A stretch of 64,000 bases of DNA from Paramacrobiotus metropolitanus (GCF_019649055.1 NW_026570241.1:62001-126000), one strand, 5' to 3'; positions 36,350 through 47,453 are shown, counted from the stretch's first letter. Program-made: numbers and translations. Notes: generated by a model not told the origin, from the letters alone.

Positions 36350-38115
36350 ATGGCTAGCCTGAAAAATCAATCTACAATCGAAAAGTTTCCGGATGAGCTT
36401 CAACTATTCGATCCACCGGTATCCCAGTCTATAGTAGAATCGCATCATTACACGACAATTATGCCGCTGAATCAAATTGTTAACAACACTGACGTTATTG
36501 AGTTTCTGATTCCTGCTACTGAATACTATTTAGACCCTTCGGATGTGCTGCTGAAAATGAAATGCCAGATTTTGGATCGTGACCCTACGAAAGTTCTTGG
36601 AGTTATCAAAACGCTGCCACGACCTGCACCGGTAACACCCATGAGAACCGCAGTTGTACCCAATCAGCAGGCTACAACTGCACAATCAGTGTCAGGTGTG
36701 GACGGGAGTGTGGTAGCTGGTGGTGGTGCATCCAATGCCATAGCACCACCACCACCGCCACCCCCTCCACCACAGCAGCAACCACCACCACCGCCGCCGC
36801 CCCCCGCTCCACTAACACCGCGTCTTCATCAATCAACGGGGGGTGCCAGTAACAGCAACGCGGGGGTGGGGCAAAGTTATGTTGACAATCCTCTAGCCGA
36901 CCCTTCCATTGCTAGTCTAGTACGAGAGTTAGATCCCGCGGACAGAGGTCACTACACCAACGTATTAAACACTCAGGGTGTGCGCGATGCAGCTCCGGTC
37001 AACCTGCTGTTTTACATGATGTTTGAACGCGTGGAAATTGAAATAAATGGTACACCTTTTGTGGTCAGTTACAATAATTACGGCTACAAAGGCTATATGC
37101 ATACGCTGCTTAACTATTCTCGAGGAGTAAAAAAACATCTGCTGCAACCCATATTGTGGTTCAGAGATAAGTTAAGCCGGATTCAACCACAGAACACTAT
37201 GGATAGTGTGGATTTAACTAATCCCGAATTGAATCAAGGTCTTTTGGCGCGCTACGAAAGAACGAAAGAGGGGAAGCCATTTGAAATGGTAGGGAAAATA
37301 ATGCACGAGTTGTTTTTTCTGGAACAGTATTTGCTGCCGGAAGTTTCCATTCGAATCAGACTTTTCAAGCGCAATCCTTCTTTTTACCTGATGTCGGACG
37401 ATATTGCACCAAACTATTACCTTAATTTTGTGGATATGCGACTTATTGCTCGTTTTGTTAAAATATCACAAAAAACTCACGACCAAATTCAAAAACGTCT
37501 CTCATCGCAGCCCACCATATACAAAATGTATGCAGCAAGTGATGTTCGCAGCCGGGCCTTAATTCCTGGTCAGCGACAATACACGATTGACAATTTTTTC
37601 GGCTCTGAAAAAATACCGAATAGAATTGTTTTTGCTATGGTCACCCACGATGCGTACCTTGGAAACTACCGAAAAAACCCGTTGAATTTTCAACATTTTA
37701 ATCTTGAAGAAATATCGCTGATTGTCGATAATCAGATTCTGTCATATAAAGTTGATTTTGCGAATGGGCACTATGCTATGCGTTAGCATGCCAACTTGGC
37801 AACAGAGATTATGCCTGCTCTACTGACACCTCGTACGCCGATGTTTCCTACGGAACGGTATAAAACTTGGGCAGTCTTAAATGCGTTTTTACCTCTATTT
37901 GTTTTTGTGCATGTTATGTTTTTCAGAGCATCTTCCCGTTTGACTTAACCCCCAACCACGATGTTGATGATATTCCGGTTGAGAGAAAACAACTTGCTCG
38001 ATTAGAGCTTAAGTTCGCTATGCCCTTAGAAGAACCCGTCGAACTGCTGGTTTTTTCTGAGCAGCCGAGGATTTTTCAAATAGACAAAAGCAAAAGATTC
38101 ATAAACGTTATGTGA
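36350..38115 (+). CDS. Double-jelly-roll major capsid protein, with frame break
   Basis: ATG 36350 opens 478 codons. The start (LFDPPVSQSIVESHH, then VIEFLIPATEYYLD) and the block EIEINGTPFVVSYNNYGYKG followed by TLLNYSRGVKKHL match the Maverick/adintovirus hexon. The conserved C-terminus (FPFDLTP, then LELKFAMPLEEPVELLVFSE, and QIDKSK) lies at 37927-38115. A GT-AG intron (about 37858-37926) precedes it. Between the stop at 37784 and that intron the coding similarity continues in another frame, so there is a one-base break near 37782-37785. A Pro/Gln-rich insertion (about residues 130-155) splits the first jelly roll and is unusual. The protein would form the icosahedral shell. It is otherwise well preserved. 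Confidence 0.8.
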
Positions 38116-38347
38116 AAGTCGTGAAGAAAACTGTTTTATTAAAAATAATGATGTGCTACCTTAAAGTAATTAAAAAGCCGCCAAAGAGTCGTTGTTTTCT
38201 GTCTTTATTAGTCAAACAGCAAGTCTTGTACAACAAAACAATAATGTCAACAACAGCGATTCTTACAACAGCACAAAAAACTGCATCCGTCCAGTAAATG
38301 ATAAAACTGCACAAACTGTAAATGTTGCATACTCACAAAACCGACTT

Positions 38348-39112
38348 TTAATTATTATAATTTTCAAAAAACTGGTGCAAAATTTTACCTGACAGACAGC
38401 TACTTGACACCAACAGAGGCTCTATATACGCCACCTTCTTTACAAAGGCAGAGTCGGTTAACAGCTGTTTATAAGCATGATAGACACGACCGAGATCGTC
38501 AACAATAACCTGTTCTGGATGTGATAAACCATCCGCTTGCTTAATCATGCGCCGCAGGGCCTCCATCGGTTTTATGTCCATAAAATACGTTAGGTCTGGG
38601 ATAATACAGGGATCCGGGACGGATTCGCAGCTGGTTTCGATATTTTTCATCCATTGCATATCGTGTCCACGGGCACTGCCGTAGGCAAGGTCAGAAAGGA
38701 TATACCGGTCGGTAATGACAATATGTCCGTCGGCTAATTTGCTACGGATCTCATTAAGGAGAATATGGCGTCGCGCGGACAGGATAAGATAGGTAGCGCG
38801 GGTATGAATAAGGTCACGGTCAGATAAGGCAATAACAGAGGCACGAAACAAATTGGATAGTGCTGGTTGGCTCATGCAATCCGACATAAAGTGGTTACTA
38901 TGTAAGGAAACCTTATATCCCATGCTGACAAGGGTGTCAGCAAGTAGGGCAGATTGTGTGGTTTTTTCGGCGGTGTTAATTCCTTCAAAAGCGATAAAAA
39001 ACGGCTTTTGCTGCTGCTGTTGTTGGTTCTGTCGCATTGGATACATGACGGCAAAAAGCTGAAAACAAGAAATGCGACTTTCTAAATCACTAATTCGATT
39101 TAATACAAGCAT
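38348..39112 (-). CDS. Thymidylate kinase-like protein
   Basis: A 254-codon frame; the real start is probably one of the ATGs at residues 23 or 26, a few residues before the P-loop as is usual. The core follows the dTMP kinase plan: FFIAFEGINTAEKTTQ at the P-loop, TDRYILSDLAYGSARG for the DRY motif and the dTMP-binding helix, then DLTYFMDIKP before the lid. The enzyme phosphorylates dTMP to dTDP. The P-loop normally reads FEGxDxxGKTTQ; here Gly before Lys is Glu and Asp is Asn, so catalysis may be weakened or lost. A poly-Gln tract sits at the N-terminus. With RNR2 nearby it suggests a dNTP-supply module. Confidence 0.8.
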   Translation of the reverse strand: MLVLNRISDLESRISCFQLFAVMYPMRQNQQQQQQKPFFIAFEGINTAEKTTQSALLADTLVSMGYKVSLHSNHFMSDCMSQPALSNLFRASVIALSDRDLIHTRATYLILSARRHILLNEIRSKLADGHIVITDRYILSDLAYGSARGHDMQWMKNIETSCESVPDPCIIPDLTYFMDIKPMEALRRMIKQADGLSHPEQVIVDDLGRVYHAYKQLLTDSAFVKKVAYIEPLLVSSSCLSGKILHQFFENYNN

Positions 39113-39157
39113 ATAACCGAGTTAAAATGATCTGTATGGAGAAGTGTGACTTACAGG

Positions 39158-40504
39158 TCATTCATTCAGCTTCATCCGCTTGGACGGCGATGGTTTTCCC
39201 CCGCTGGCATAGCCACTCCCTCCAGCTGCTGCGCCTTTGTGTTGAATGGCCGGTGCAATAGCTAGGGCAAGTCTATCGGCCAACTCGCTCACGATACTTT
39301 TGAAATTATGGTAGTAGGAGGGATTTTTCTTCAAGAAGTCGACGAAGGCCACATGAGAAATCCACATGAACGCTGTGTCGCGAAAGGTCCAGGTTTCACG
39401 ACTCATATCCGTGGAATGGTGCGGGGAATTGGGTAAGACGCTTTTCCGTAGTGCACGTATTGTGTTTTGCGCACCATTGATTCGGCCCGGATTCAGTACA
39501 CTCGCAGGGTCAAGAAAAGCAGGTAGCGGATTTTCAGCAAGGCAACTGGTTGACAAATTTTTACCCGGCATAGGTGCTTCTTCGCTGGAGCGTAGTTTAT
39601 TGTTGGCGGCGGCGGCGGGGGTAGCGTGCGTGGTGTCCATTGGCGAAGATGGTGGCGTTATCGGTACGGTAATGAATGGGTCCATAAATTCACGGTGAGC
39701 ATGCCCGTTATGGTCTGAGGGAATGTAGAGGACTGAAGACATCGGCGGCTGCGGCACTGCCGATAGGTGATTTTGCTCTGTTGGTAAATGCATCATTGAG
39801 GGCGATTGATATTCGTGCTGTTGTTTCTGCTGCTGCTGGAGCTGGTCGGCGTGAAAGGTCATCCCATTCGTAGAAGCAAACGGCGCAAGTGCCAGATTCT
39901 GCATTTGGTGGTCGGAGCCCGCCGGATGCCAGTGTGGAAGCTGTGCTGGTGGTGGTAGTGCTAGCGGCGCCGGAGCCGGTGGTGAAACTTTGTAGAGAAC
40001 GTAGTTTGGAGGAGTATGTTGCTGCGGGTGTTGCAGCAGAACCTGATCCGCCTGCTGCTGGTGTGGAAAAGCGGATAGGAACTGGCTGAGAGTGGCTGCA
40101 CTGGCGGCAGCTGACATGTCGGGCGCCGCTTGCTGATAGATATTGCGCAACTGCGGGTTTGGCACGCACATGCTGTGTGTAAACTGATGCGGATGTAACA
40201 ATGGCAGGGACTGATGAGGGGGAGTTTTGTGGTCTGGCTGTTGCTGCTGCTGTTGCTGCTGGACTGCGAATATACCATCCGCTGTACTTTCATAACCAAA
40301 TGGATTTTGAATATAACAGCTTGCCATTACGTGATGCTGTGGCGCTGATGCTGATGACGTGATAACTGGAGTGCAGGCTGTTGTCGGTAATCCGCTAATA
40401 ACGTTGCCTCCGCTTCTGCTGTTGCTGCTGCTATTACAAGGAGACTGTGTCGGCAAGAATAGTCCTTCGTCGATAATACAAACTTTATCACATGTATCAG
40501 GCAT
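39158..40504 (-). CDS. Gln/Pro/Ser-rich protein of unknown function
   Basis: Starts at ATG 40504 (the open frame extends four codons further without ATG) and runs about 448 residues. The middle is low-complexity with poly-Gln, Pro-Pro and His tracts, typical of transactivation regions. The C-terminal ~110 residues are more ordered: TWTFRDTAFMWISHVAFVDF, then NPSYYHNFKSIVSELADRLA, and a basic end SKRMKLNE that could be a nuclear localisation signal. I do not recognise a family. It lies between TMK and RNR2, convergent with neither; a nuclear regulator is a guess only. Confidence 0.6.
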   Translation of the reverse strand: MPDTCDKVCIIDEGLFLPTQSPCNSSSNSRSGGNVISGLPTTACTPVITSSASAPQHHVMASCYIQNPFGYESTADGIFAVQQQQQQQQPDHKTPPHQSLPLLHPHQFTHSMCVPNPQLRNIYQQAAPDMSAAASAATLSQFLSAFPHQQQADQVLLQHPQQHTPPNYVLYKVSPPAPAPLALPPPAQLPHWHPAGSDHQMQNLALAPFASTNGMTFHADQLQQQQKQQHEYQSPSMMHLPTEQNHLSAVPQPPMSSVLYIPSDHNGHAHREFMDPFITVPITPPSSPMDTTHATPAAAANNKLRSSEEAPMPGKNLSTSCLAENPLPAFLDPASVLNPGRINGAQNTIRALRKSVLPNSPHHSTDMSRETWTFRDTAFMWISHVAFVDFLKKNPSYYHNFKSIVSELADRLALAIAPAIQHKGAAAGGSGYASGGKPSPSKRMKLNE

Positions 40505-40706
40505 AATATAAACCAACTTCGATCAGACTAGTAGCGATGATCAAGAGTGCAAGTTTTCCAAAAATTCTCCAGTGTTTAAATAGACCAAAAAAGGAAGAGA
40601 AATAGGCTCATCCAGGAAATATGGAGGAGGAGCCATAGCAAGCAAACAGATGTAGCAGCGAAAAGGATAGCCGGGAACCCCCGGTGCGGTTGCCAGAACA
40701 GATGCG

Positions 40707-40714
40707 TATATAAG
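40707..40714 (+). promoter_or_regulatory. TATA box for RNR2
   Basis: TATATAAG 54 bases before the RNR2 ATG at 40761. Confidence 0.65.
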
Positions 40715-40760
40715 CTCCTGCTGAATAGCATATCGTTATTAATGCAATTATTGGCACGCC

Positions 40761-41879
40761 ATGGCAAGTGACGCGAACACTAACGATGATGTTATTAACG
40801 ACGACATAGCATGGGGCAATAGTAAAGCGAACAACACTAACGTTAACAACAATAAAACTGAGGCTAATACTATCCACAACGACAACGACAACGATGATTC
40901 AGAAAGGCGAGAGCCTGTGTTAATAGCGTCTTGGAAGAGGCTAGTTATATTCCCTATCGAGTGTGACGAAGGTTGGGAGAGGTATAAAAAAGCAGTTGCT
41001 TGCTTCTGGACACCAGAGGAGATTAATTTTTCCCACGACACACGCCAATGGCCATTGCTGAGTCAGTTTGAAAAAGATCTTCTAGGAAACGTGCTGGCCT
41101 TTTTTGCTGCCAGTGACGGGATAGTTATGGAGAATTTAGCAGAAAATTTTCTTTGCGAAGTTCAACTGCCCGAAGTCAGGGCATTTTATGCTTATCAGAT
41201 TTTCATCGAAAATATCCATAGCGAAACGTACTCTCTCCTTATCAATACCTATTACCAAGATTCTGAAGAAAAACAGGGACTACTACAAGCTATCATGACT
41301 AACTGTAATGTTATAGAAAAAGCGGAGTGGGCAACTCAGTATATTCGCGATCGAGAGCGTTCTTTCGGCGAAAGGCTAATTGCTTTCGCCTGTGTCGAAA
41401 TGATTTTTTTTTGTGGGGCGTTTGCTGTTATTTTTTGGTTTAGAGGCCGTGGCATCCTACCTGGGCTTACGTTCAGCAACGAATTAATAGCTCGTGATGA
41501 ATCTCAGCATGTTGAATTTGCTTGTTGGTTGTATTTACAGTTAGTGAAATTTAAGATTCCACCTGAAGTTATCTACCGGCTGGTGCTGGAAGCTGTGGAA
41601 ATAGAGTGTAGGTTCTGGGAAAATGCGTTTACCCATCCTCTGCGCGGTCTTAACGAATCATCCATGAAAACCTATGTGATGTTTGTTGCCGACGTTCTGC
41701 TGAAGATGTTGGAAATGGAGCCGTACTTTAAAGTGGAAAACCCCTTACCCTACATGGAAACAATTTCACTAGAGGGAAAAACCAATTTTTTCGAAAGACG
41801 AGTCTCCGAGTACCGCAAGGCTCATGTTGGACAGAGCAGCGACGTGATGCGGGAATTTACAACAGATGCAACGTTTTAG
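40761..41879 (+). CDS. RNR2: Ribonucleotide reductase small subunit (class Ia R2)
   Basis: An intact, intronless 372-residue protein with an acidic Asn/Asp-rich N-terminus and then the R2 core. All di-iron ligands are present: D in AASDGIV, E and H in IENIHSETY, E in CVEMIFF, and E and H in RDESQHVEF. The radical tyrosine is in HSETYSLL. The C-terminus FTTDATF keeps the terminal Phe used to dock to the large subunit, although canonical R2 ends FTLDADF. It makes dNTPs together with a large subunit, which this element lacks, so it would have to pair with the host R1. RNR is common in large DNA viruses but not in typical Mavericks. Confidence 0.95.
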   Translation: MASDANTNDDVINDDIAWGNSKANNTNVNNNKTEANTIHNDNDNDDSERREPVLIASWKRLVIFPIECDEGWERYKKAVACFWTPEEINFSHDTRQWPLLSQFEKDLLGNVLAFFAASDGIVMENLAENFLCEVQLPEVRAFYAYQIFIENIHSETYSLLINTYYQDSEEKQGLLQAIMTNCNVIEKAEWATQYIRDRERSFGERLIAFACVEMIFFCGAFAVIFWFRGRGILPGLTFSNELIARDESQHVEFACWLYLQLVKFKIPPEVIYRLVLEAVEIECRFWENAFTHPLRGLNESSMKTYVMFVADVLLKMLEMEPYFKVENPLPYMETISLEGKTNFFERRVSEYRKAHVGQSSDVMREFTTDATF

Positions 41880-41976
41880 ATATGTTTAAGATGTTGATGG
41901 TTTTATTAAATGTTTTGTTTTATTTAAATCGCATAAACAAGAGAATAAAGCACAATCTGCATTAACAAAAAGCGTG

Positions 41977-42690
41977 TTATTCGTAATCATCATGTAAAAG
42001 TATATTTTCGCAAAACACTCTTGGCGGTCTCTTATCGTATGGATGATACATTTGGTAGCGATGTACGCGACCATGGCTGTAGTTTTTTAAATACTCCAAG
42101 CACTGTATTTCCTCCCACTTTCCCGTCCAATTGCATTTAGGATGAGCGCATTGTATAATGTTGGTGGGATGGAAGCCGTGGGCGAGCAGAAATTCGATAT
42201 CATTCATGTCAGGCAATTCGCCGTTATCAAATGTCCTGCGTCGCATCTTATAGGTACGTCTGCGACGGGCGCCCCACTCTACGGGATCCGGGTCGGTAAG
42301 CGAATAATCTTTTAGATCCTGGCATTCTCGTTCAGCGTGATGAATTATGGCCGCTGTATCGCGCCAATAGAGTTCTTTTCTGCAGCGATTGCAGCGCACA
42401 GTCCCTTTGAAGTTGTATCCCCACGAAGCAAGAACAAACCGTGTCCAGTCGGATGTGCGAAACATGAGCAGAAAAGCCTCTTTGTGCTGCTGATATAGCG
42501 GACAAACTGCGCCAGTGGCGGGAGTGAAAGCTTCTGGGTCAGCAACGATTGAATCAGAACCAGCAGCGGCAGTAATGGCGGCATCGTCAGCTTCCGCCAG
42601 CAAGTGCCGTTCGTCGTAATTAGTGGCATCGTTATCATCACGTTTAACAACTGTCGCTTCCCTGTTTTGTGTTGCAGCTGTTGAATCCAT
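41977..42690 (-). CDS. Divergent BIR-like zinc protein
   Basis: An intact 237-residue frame from ATG 42690 with a TATA box 68 bases upstream. The N-terminal third is acidic. Two modules follow the BIR layout: a WGYNFKGTVRCNRCRKELYW segment with later HHAEREC (CxxC...H...C), and an HGFHPTNIIQCAHPKCNWTG segment whose later ligands are less clear. BIR domains bind caspases or IAP antagonists and block apoptosis. No RING domain is visible. Divergence is considerable, so this is a structural guess supported by the two clearer BIR genes at 50752 and 52071. Confidence 0.55.
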   Translation of the reverse strand: MDSTAATQNREATVVKRDDNDATNYDERHLLAEADDAAITAAAGSDSIVADPEAFTPATGAVCPLYQQHKEAFLLMFRTSDWTRFVLASWGYNFKGTVRCNRCRKELYWRDTAAIIHHAERECQDLKDYSLTDPDPVEWGARRRRTYKMRRRTFDNGELPDMNDIEFLLAHGFHPTNIIQCAHPKCNWTGKWEEIQCLEYLKNYSHGRVHRYQMYHPYDKRPPRVFCENILLHDDYE

Positions 42691-42757
42691 AATTAAAATG
42701 GTGAAAATGAGCAGCTGCAGCGCAATGAGTAGACTTCATTTCGACTTAATGCAGTTG

Positions 42758-42765
42758 TTTATATA
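42758..42765 (-). promoter_or_regulatory. TATA box for BIR-like gene
   Basis: TATATAAA on the minus strand, 68 bases before the ATG at 42690. Confidence 0.6.
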
Positions 42766-42909
42766 TAATAGTAAAAACACCGGTATACAATAGCGAGATC
42801 CCCCCTGGGAAGGAAGCCACATCCTTCCGACTGATGGTGCACCGCAGGGTGCAATGCATTCTGTATTAACAGCGTATTATCGTAAGTACTGTGATTTGTT
42901 GTTGCCTTG

Positions 42910-42917
42910 TATATAAA
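42910..42917 (+). promoter_or_regulatory. TATA box for DNA polymerase gene
   Basis: TATATAAA on the plus strand upstream of PolB. Together with the box at 42758 it forms a divergent promoter region. Confidence 0.6.
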
Positions 42918-43122
42918 TAACTGGCTGATACATGTTACCCCGCAGAGTTAGGCTGCGCAAACAATCTGGTCGTCGGTCGCTAACGAGCGATCATCATGAC
43001 ACTGTTGTTTAAGTTACTTGTTAAAAGCTTTTGCTTCAGCATTATCACCTGTTGTCAGAACAGTACCAGTGCTACTAGAACGACATCCTCACCGTCATCA
43101 GCAGCCATCTGTTTTAACGCAA

Positions 43123-46100
43123 ATGAAAGCCAGCAGCAAGAGCAGCACCAAAAGCAGCAGCAAACGCCCGATGACTGCGCCAGCAAGGCCGGCGCCTTTA
43201 CAAGACAGGAAAAGGTCAGCAGCAGCAGCCGCGACAGCGGCAGCGTCATCGGTAACGCAACGACAAACGACAACGACTACGACAAAGGATTCGATGGGAG
43301 AAGCAAAGCTACGAAAGCTCTACAACAAATGCAAGGATGTTCAGGCTGCATCACTTTTATTTCGGCAAACGCGTCACATTGCATTCTCGTACAAATTATT
43401 TTTCCAACAGCTAAAAAACCTGACTGGTGGCCGGGGTGGGGGTGACAGTGGTAGTAGTAATGGTCAAAAGCAAGCACAAAAAGCTACTGAAAGCAACGGC
43501 GCCAAAGATGAGAAAAAAGACGATAATTCTGATGAAGAAGAACAGCAAAAAAACACTGCCACCCTCGACATAATAAAGAATCCCGGGCAGTTTTACGCTC
43601 TGAAATCAATAACGTCGCGGCACAGCAAAAAGTTTAATGTATGGGCGGGAAATTTTCAGCTGAAAATTGATACCTTACCACTACAAGGAGTGGATACAAT
43701 CTTGCCTATTCTCTTGTCAGTATTTGAAGATCTCTTCAGTAATCTTCGCAATTACGTCCCGAATAAGGATGATCTTATTAGTGTGTCGCTCGAATCTACC
43801 CAACTGTCACACCCCATCCAGATGCGTTTGTCCACGCAAGACCACATTAATGCAGAAATGTTTCTCTACCTCATTGCCAATGCACTTACGTCAAAAACTG
43901 AATTTTCCCTCGAATGGCCTGTGTATATCAACCTTATGCGCGTGCCAAAACGTCCCTCTGGAGGCAGCGATAACAATGAAGCTGCTTCAAATAACAGCAG
44001 AGACAGGGGTGGTGGTGGTGGTGGTGGTACTCGACAACATTTGAAAAATCTTATTCGCACACCGTTTGGCGGTGGAATAATTAATGTGCGCAATAACGAT
44101 ATGCTATGTTTCGGGCGTGCCCTGGTTATATCAATGGCATTTGCCAACAAGCTCCCCGTAAACGACAAAAGGAAATGGAAGCAGCTGTGCGATTCAAGAA
44201 AAGAACTTCAAAAAACTGAAGCTATTAAGTTGTACCAGCATGCTATGGTTCCCCTTGGGGCAGTGAGTTTTTCTCAATATACAGCTTTCCAGACTCTGCT
44301 CGCCCCCAACTACTGCCTAAAAATTTATAAAGCGCCCGACAACGAAACCGGGCTGGTTTATTCGGGAAGTGAAGATCGAGAGTTGCAGCGGCCGCTTACT
44401 TCGGCCAGCAAAGACGTATATCTTTTCCTGTCAGATAATCACTATGCAGCTATAACAAAACCGGCTCGCTTCTTTGGCAAGGCTAAGCAGTGCCGACATT
44501 GCAAAAGGTTTTGCTATAGACTCGGTGCCGCGCACCACTGTCCAAAAGTGTGCAGGAATTGTCAGCGTCCTGAGTGTGCTTTCCAAGTGGAAAAAATATG
44601 CAGCTTATGTAATCGCGCTTTTCAGAACAAGGACTGTTTTGCTCTTCATCTTTCAAGAGTCACAGACGCTGCCACCGGAGCGACAGACTGTCAGATGAGG
44701 CAGAAGTGTCTGGACTGCGGTCTAATTATCAACGAAAATAGAAAAAGGCATGTCGAAAATCCAGCGCATTGCTGTGGAGAATATTATTGTAAAAACTGCA
44801 AGACGGTTGTCGGAAAATATCACCGATGCTTTGTACAAGTGCACAAAGAAACACCGAAACCTGCAAGACCATTTTTGTATTGCGACTTTGAAGCGGACAT
44901 TAGCGGTGATCAGCATGTTCCAGTTGCAGCCGCGGCTGTGGCTGACGACGGGACCGCTACTTCTTTTTTTGGGCCGAAAGCCGGCGCGCAGTTCTGTAGT
45001 TGGTTATTTGCACGTTCTCATACTAACTATATCGTTATCTTCCATAATTTAATGGGATATGACGGAAATTTTATAATGCAATTCTTACATGAGAAACGTA
45101 TATGGCCACAAGTCATCATGCGGGGATTAAAATTTCTTCAGATTTATGTAAGACTCGTTGTTGTGGTTGTTGTTGTTGTTGTTGTTGTTGTTCTTGCTCC
45201 CTCGGTTCAGTTGCGTTAGATTATACTTAAATATTCCAGGTACCCAAATTCAAGATAACTTTACGTGACTCTTTGGCCTTCCTACCAATGAGCCTCAGTG
45301 AAATGCCAGCTGCGTTTGGATTTCCAGCCGCAAAAGGCTGTTTTCCGTTTTTATTTGCCAGGTCTGAGAATTTTAATTACCGCGGGAGAATTCCTGAAGA
45401 ACATTTCTACCTTTGCTCGCAAATGAAGTCTAAAGACTACACCGCCTTCAAAAAATGGTATGATGAGGAGGCACTGCAGCACAATAAGAGTTGGATATTT
45501 GAAAAAGAAATTATAAGGTATTGCGTCAACGATTGCCGTATTCTCCGGGAAGCCTGTCAGCGTTTCTGTACCAGCATGGCCGCTCTATCAGGCGGGTACA
45601 ACCCGCTCGTCCAGTCTGTTTCCCTACCGAGTTTTGTCAATACCGTGTATCGAGCGCGTTTCATGCCCGCTGACAGTATTCAATTTTTCACCTACCGCGA
45701 CCTCCATACTCATCGATCCTATTCTTTTGAAAGCCTGGAATGGTTGCATTATGTGGCAAAATCAGAACAAAAGTCGATACGACACGCCCGCAACCACCCA
45801 GAAGGGGAGAAGCAGATTGGGCGCTTCTTTGTGGATGGATATAATGAAGAAAATAATGAAGTATTTGAGTATCACGGGTGCTATTTTCATGGTTGCCCAG
45901 CATGCTACACTAAGGACGCCAAAACATATGGCGGGCAATCAATGGCGCAGCTGTTTCATTCAACCATGCACAAGCAAAAATATTTAGAGTCTCGTGGATT
46001 TGTTTATCGCTCCATCTGGAGCTGTCAATGGTACGAGCATAAGCGACAGCATCAGCGGGCGGTCCAGCAGGCGCTCGAGGATTTTAGCCATGTGCCACCG

Positions 46101-47453
46101 ATGAACATCAGAGATGCACTTTTCGGTGGGCGGACAGAAGCTTTTCAATTGTTGGCTGTGCCTGACTCATCGATGGGTGAATATATATCCTACTTGGATA
46201 AAAACTCCCTATATCCCGCTGTGTGCAAACAGAAGTGTTACCCGCTGGGTATTCCTGAAAAGATTCTTGGTCATTTTAAGCCTATAGATGAATATTTTGG
46301 GATCGCCCATGTTCGCGTTCTACCACCCGTTAGTCTGCCTCTGCCCGTTTTGCCACAGCGGATCAATCAGAAATGCGTGTTTACGCTTTGTTGGCGCTGC
46401 GCTGAGCAGAATAATCAGAAATCAATATGCCGGCACACCGACGAACAGAGATGCTTCAATGGCGTGTATACGACACCCGAGTTAGCTTTGGCGCTGTCAA
46501 CGGGCTACACTCTGATCAAAATCCATGAAGTATGGCATTATCCCCGTCAGGGAGATTTGTTCTCTCATTACATCAGCACATTTATGGCCGAAAAAGCGGC
46601 GGCCAGCGGGTATCCTGCCGGCTGCGTCAGTGACGAAAACAAAAAAGCTTATTTGCAACTGTTGTACGATCGCGATGGTGTTGTGGTTGATCCGGCACGA
46701 GTTGAAAACAATCCAACAAAGCGCTTGCTATCTAAGCTGATGCTTAACACACTCTGGGGAAGGCTGGCAATTAAAGAAAACAAATCGCGCTTTGAGTATG
46801 TAAAAGATACTAAGCGATTCAATGACCTTTTCTATTCCGGCAATTACAATGTCTCCTATGTGGATGTTGTCAGTGACGACGTGCTGCAGGTGCAAAGCAG
46901 TTTCACTTGCGATGTTGACGGATCAGATTTGCATGCCAATGTGGTCATTGCCAGCTTTGTGACGAGTTACGCACGTCTGGAATTATATGCAGGAATGGCG
47001 TTTGTCGGAATAGAAAGGCTCTTGTATGTTGACACTGACTGCGTAATTGCTATCGAAGGAAAGAATTTGCAAAGCCTACCTGTCGGTGAGTGTTTAGGGG
47101 AATTTAAATCGGAAATAGGTGACGACCAAATCATTTTATTTGTCTGCGGTGGACCTAAAATGTACGCCTACCAAACGCGCAAAGGTTCGCAGATTTTTAA
47201 AATGAAAGGAATCAGCATTAATCAGGGGAACCAAAGTTTGTTCACTACAAAAACGCTTGAGAGGATGGTCCGAGATCCGAAACTGGTCAGTCATTCAGTG
47301 AATCCATACAAAATTTTTCGAATTAAGGGCAAATGGCAGCTGAAATCCAGTGAGCAGCGCAAGGTTATTCGTTTTACGTTTGACAAGCGCAGAATCGTGG
47401 AGAATTTCCATACAGTGCCCTTTGGCTATCGGCCGGCCCCCTTAGCAGTATAA
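43123..47453 (+). CDS. polB: Family B DNA polymerase, protein-primed type (spliced)
   Basis: Exon 1 43123-45147 and exon 2 45240-47453 join in phase 0 across a 92-base intron that contains a (GTT)n tract, giving about 1412 residues. The frame is open upstream of ATG 43123 without another ATG. A Lys/Gln-rich N-terminal region is followed by a large cysteine-rich zinc region (about residues 475-580). The 3'-5' exonuclease motifs are YCDFEAD, FHNLMGYDGNF and YCVNDCR. The polymerase motifs are A (YLDKNSLYPA), B (KLMLNTLWG) and C (YVDTDC, where canonical is DTDS). It replicates the element, primed by a terminal protein. This is the Maverick replicase. No frame break was seen. Confidence 0.93.
45148..45239 (+). 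other. PolB intron with (GTT)n microsatellite
   Basis: GT-AG intron that removes a run of GTT/TTG triplets (about 45157-45195). Splicing restores the conserved sequence between Exo II and Exo III. Confidence 0.85.

Noticed and set aside
42996-43445. ATG-initiated frame at 42996 near the PolB start
   Set aside because: Gln/Ser-rich translation in another frame of the PolB N-terminal region, with no conserved motif; PolB motifs lie in the frame containing ATG 43123.
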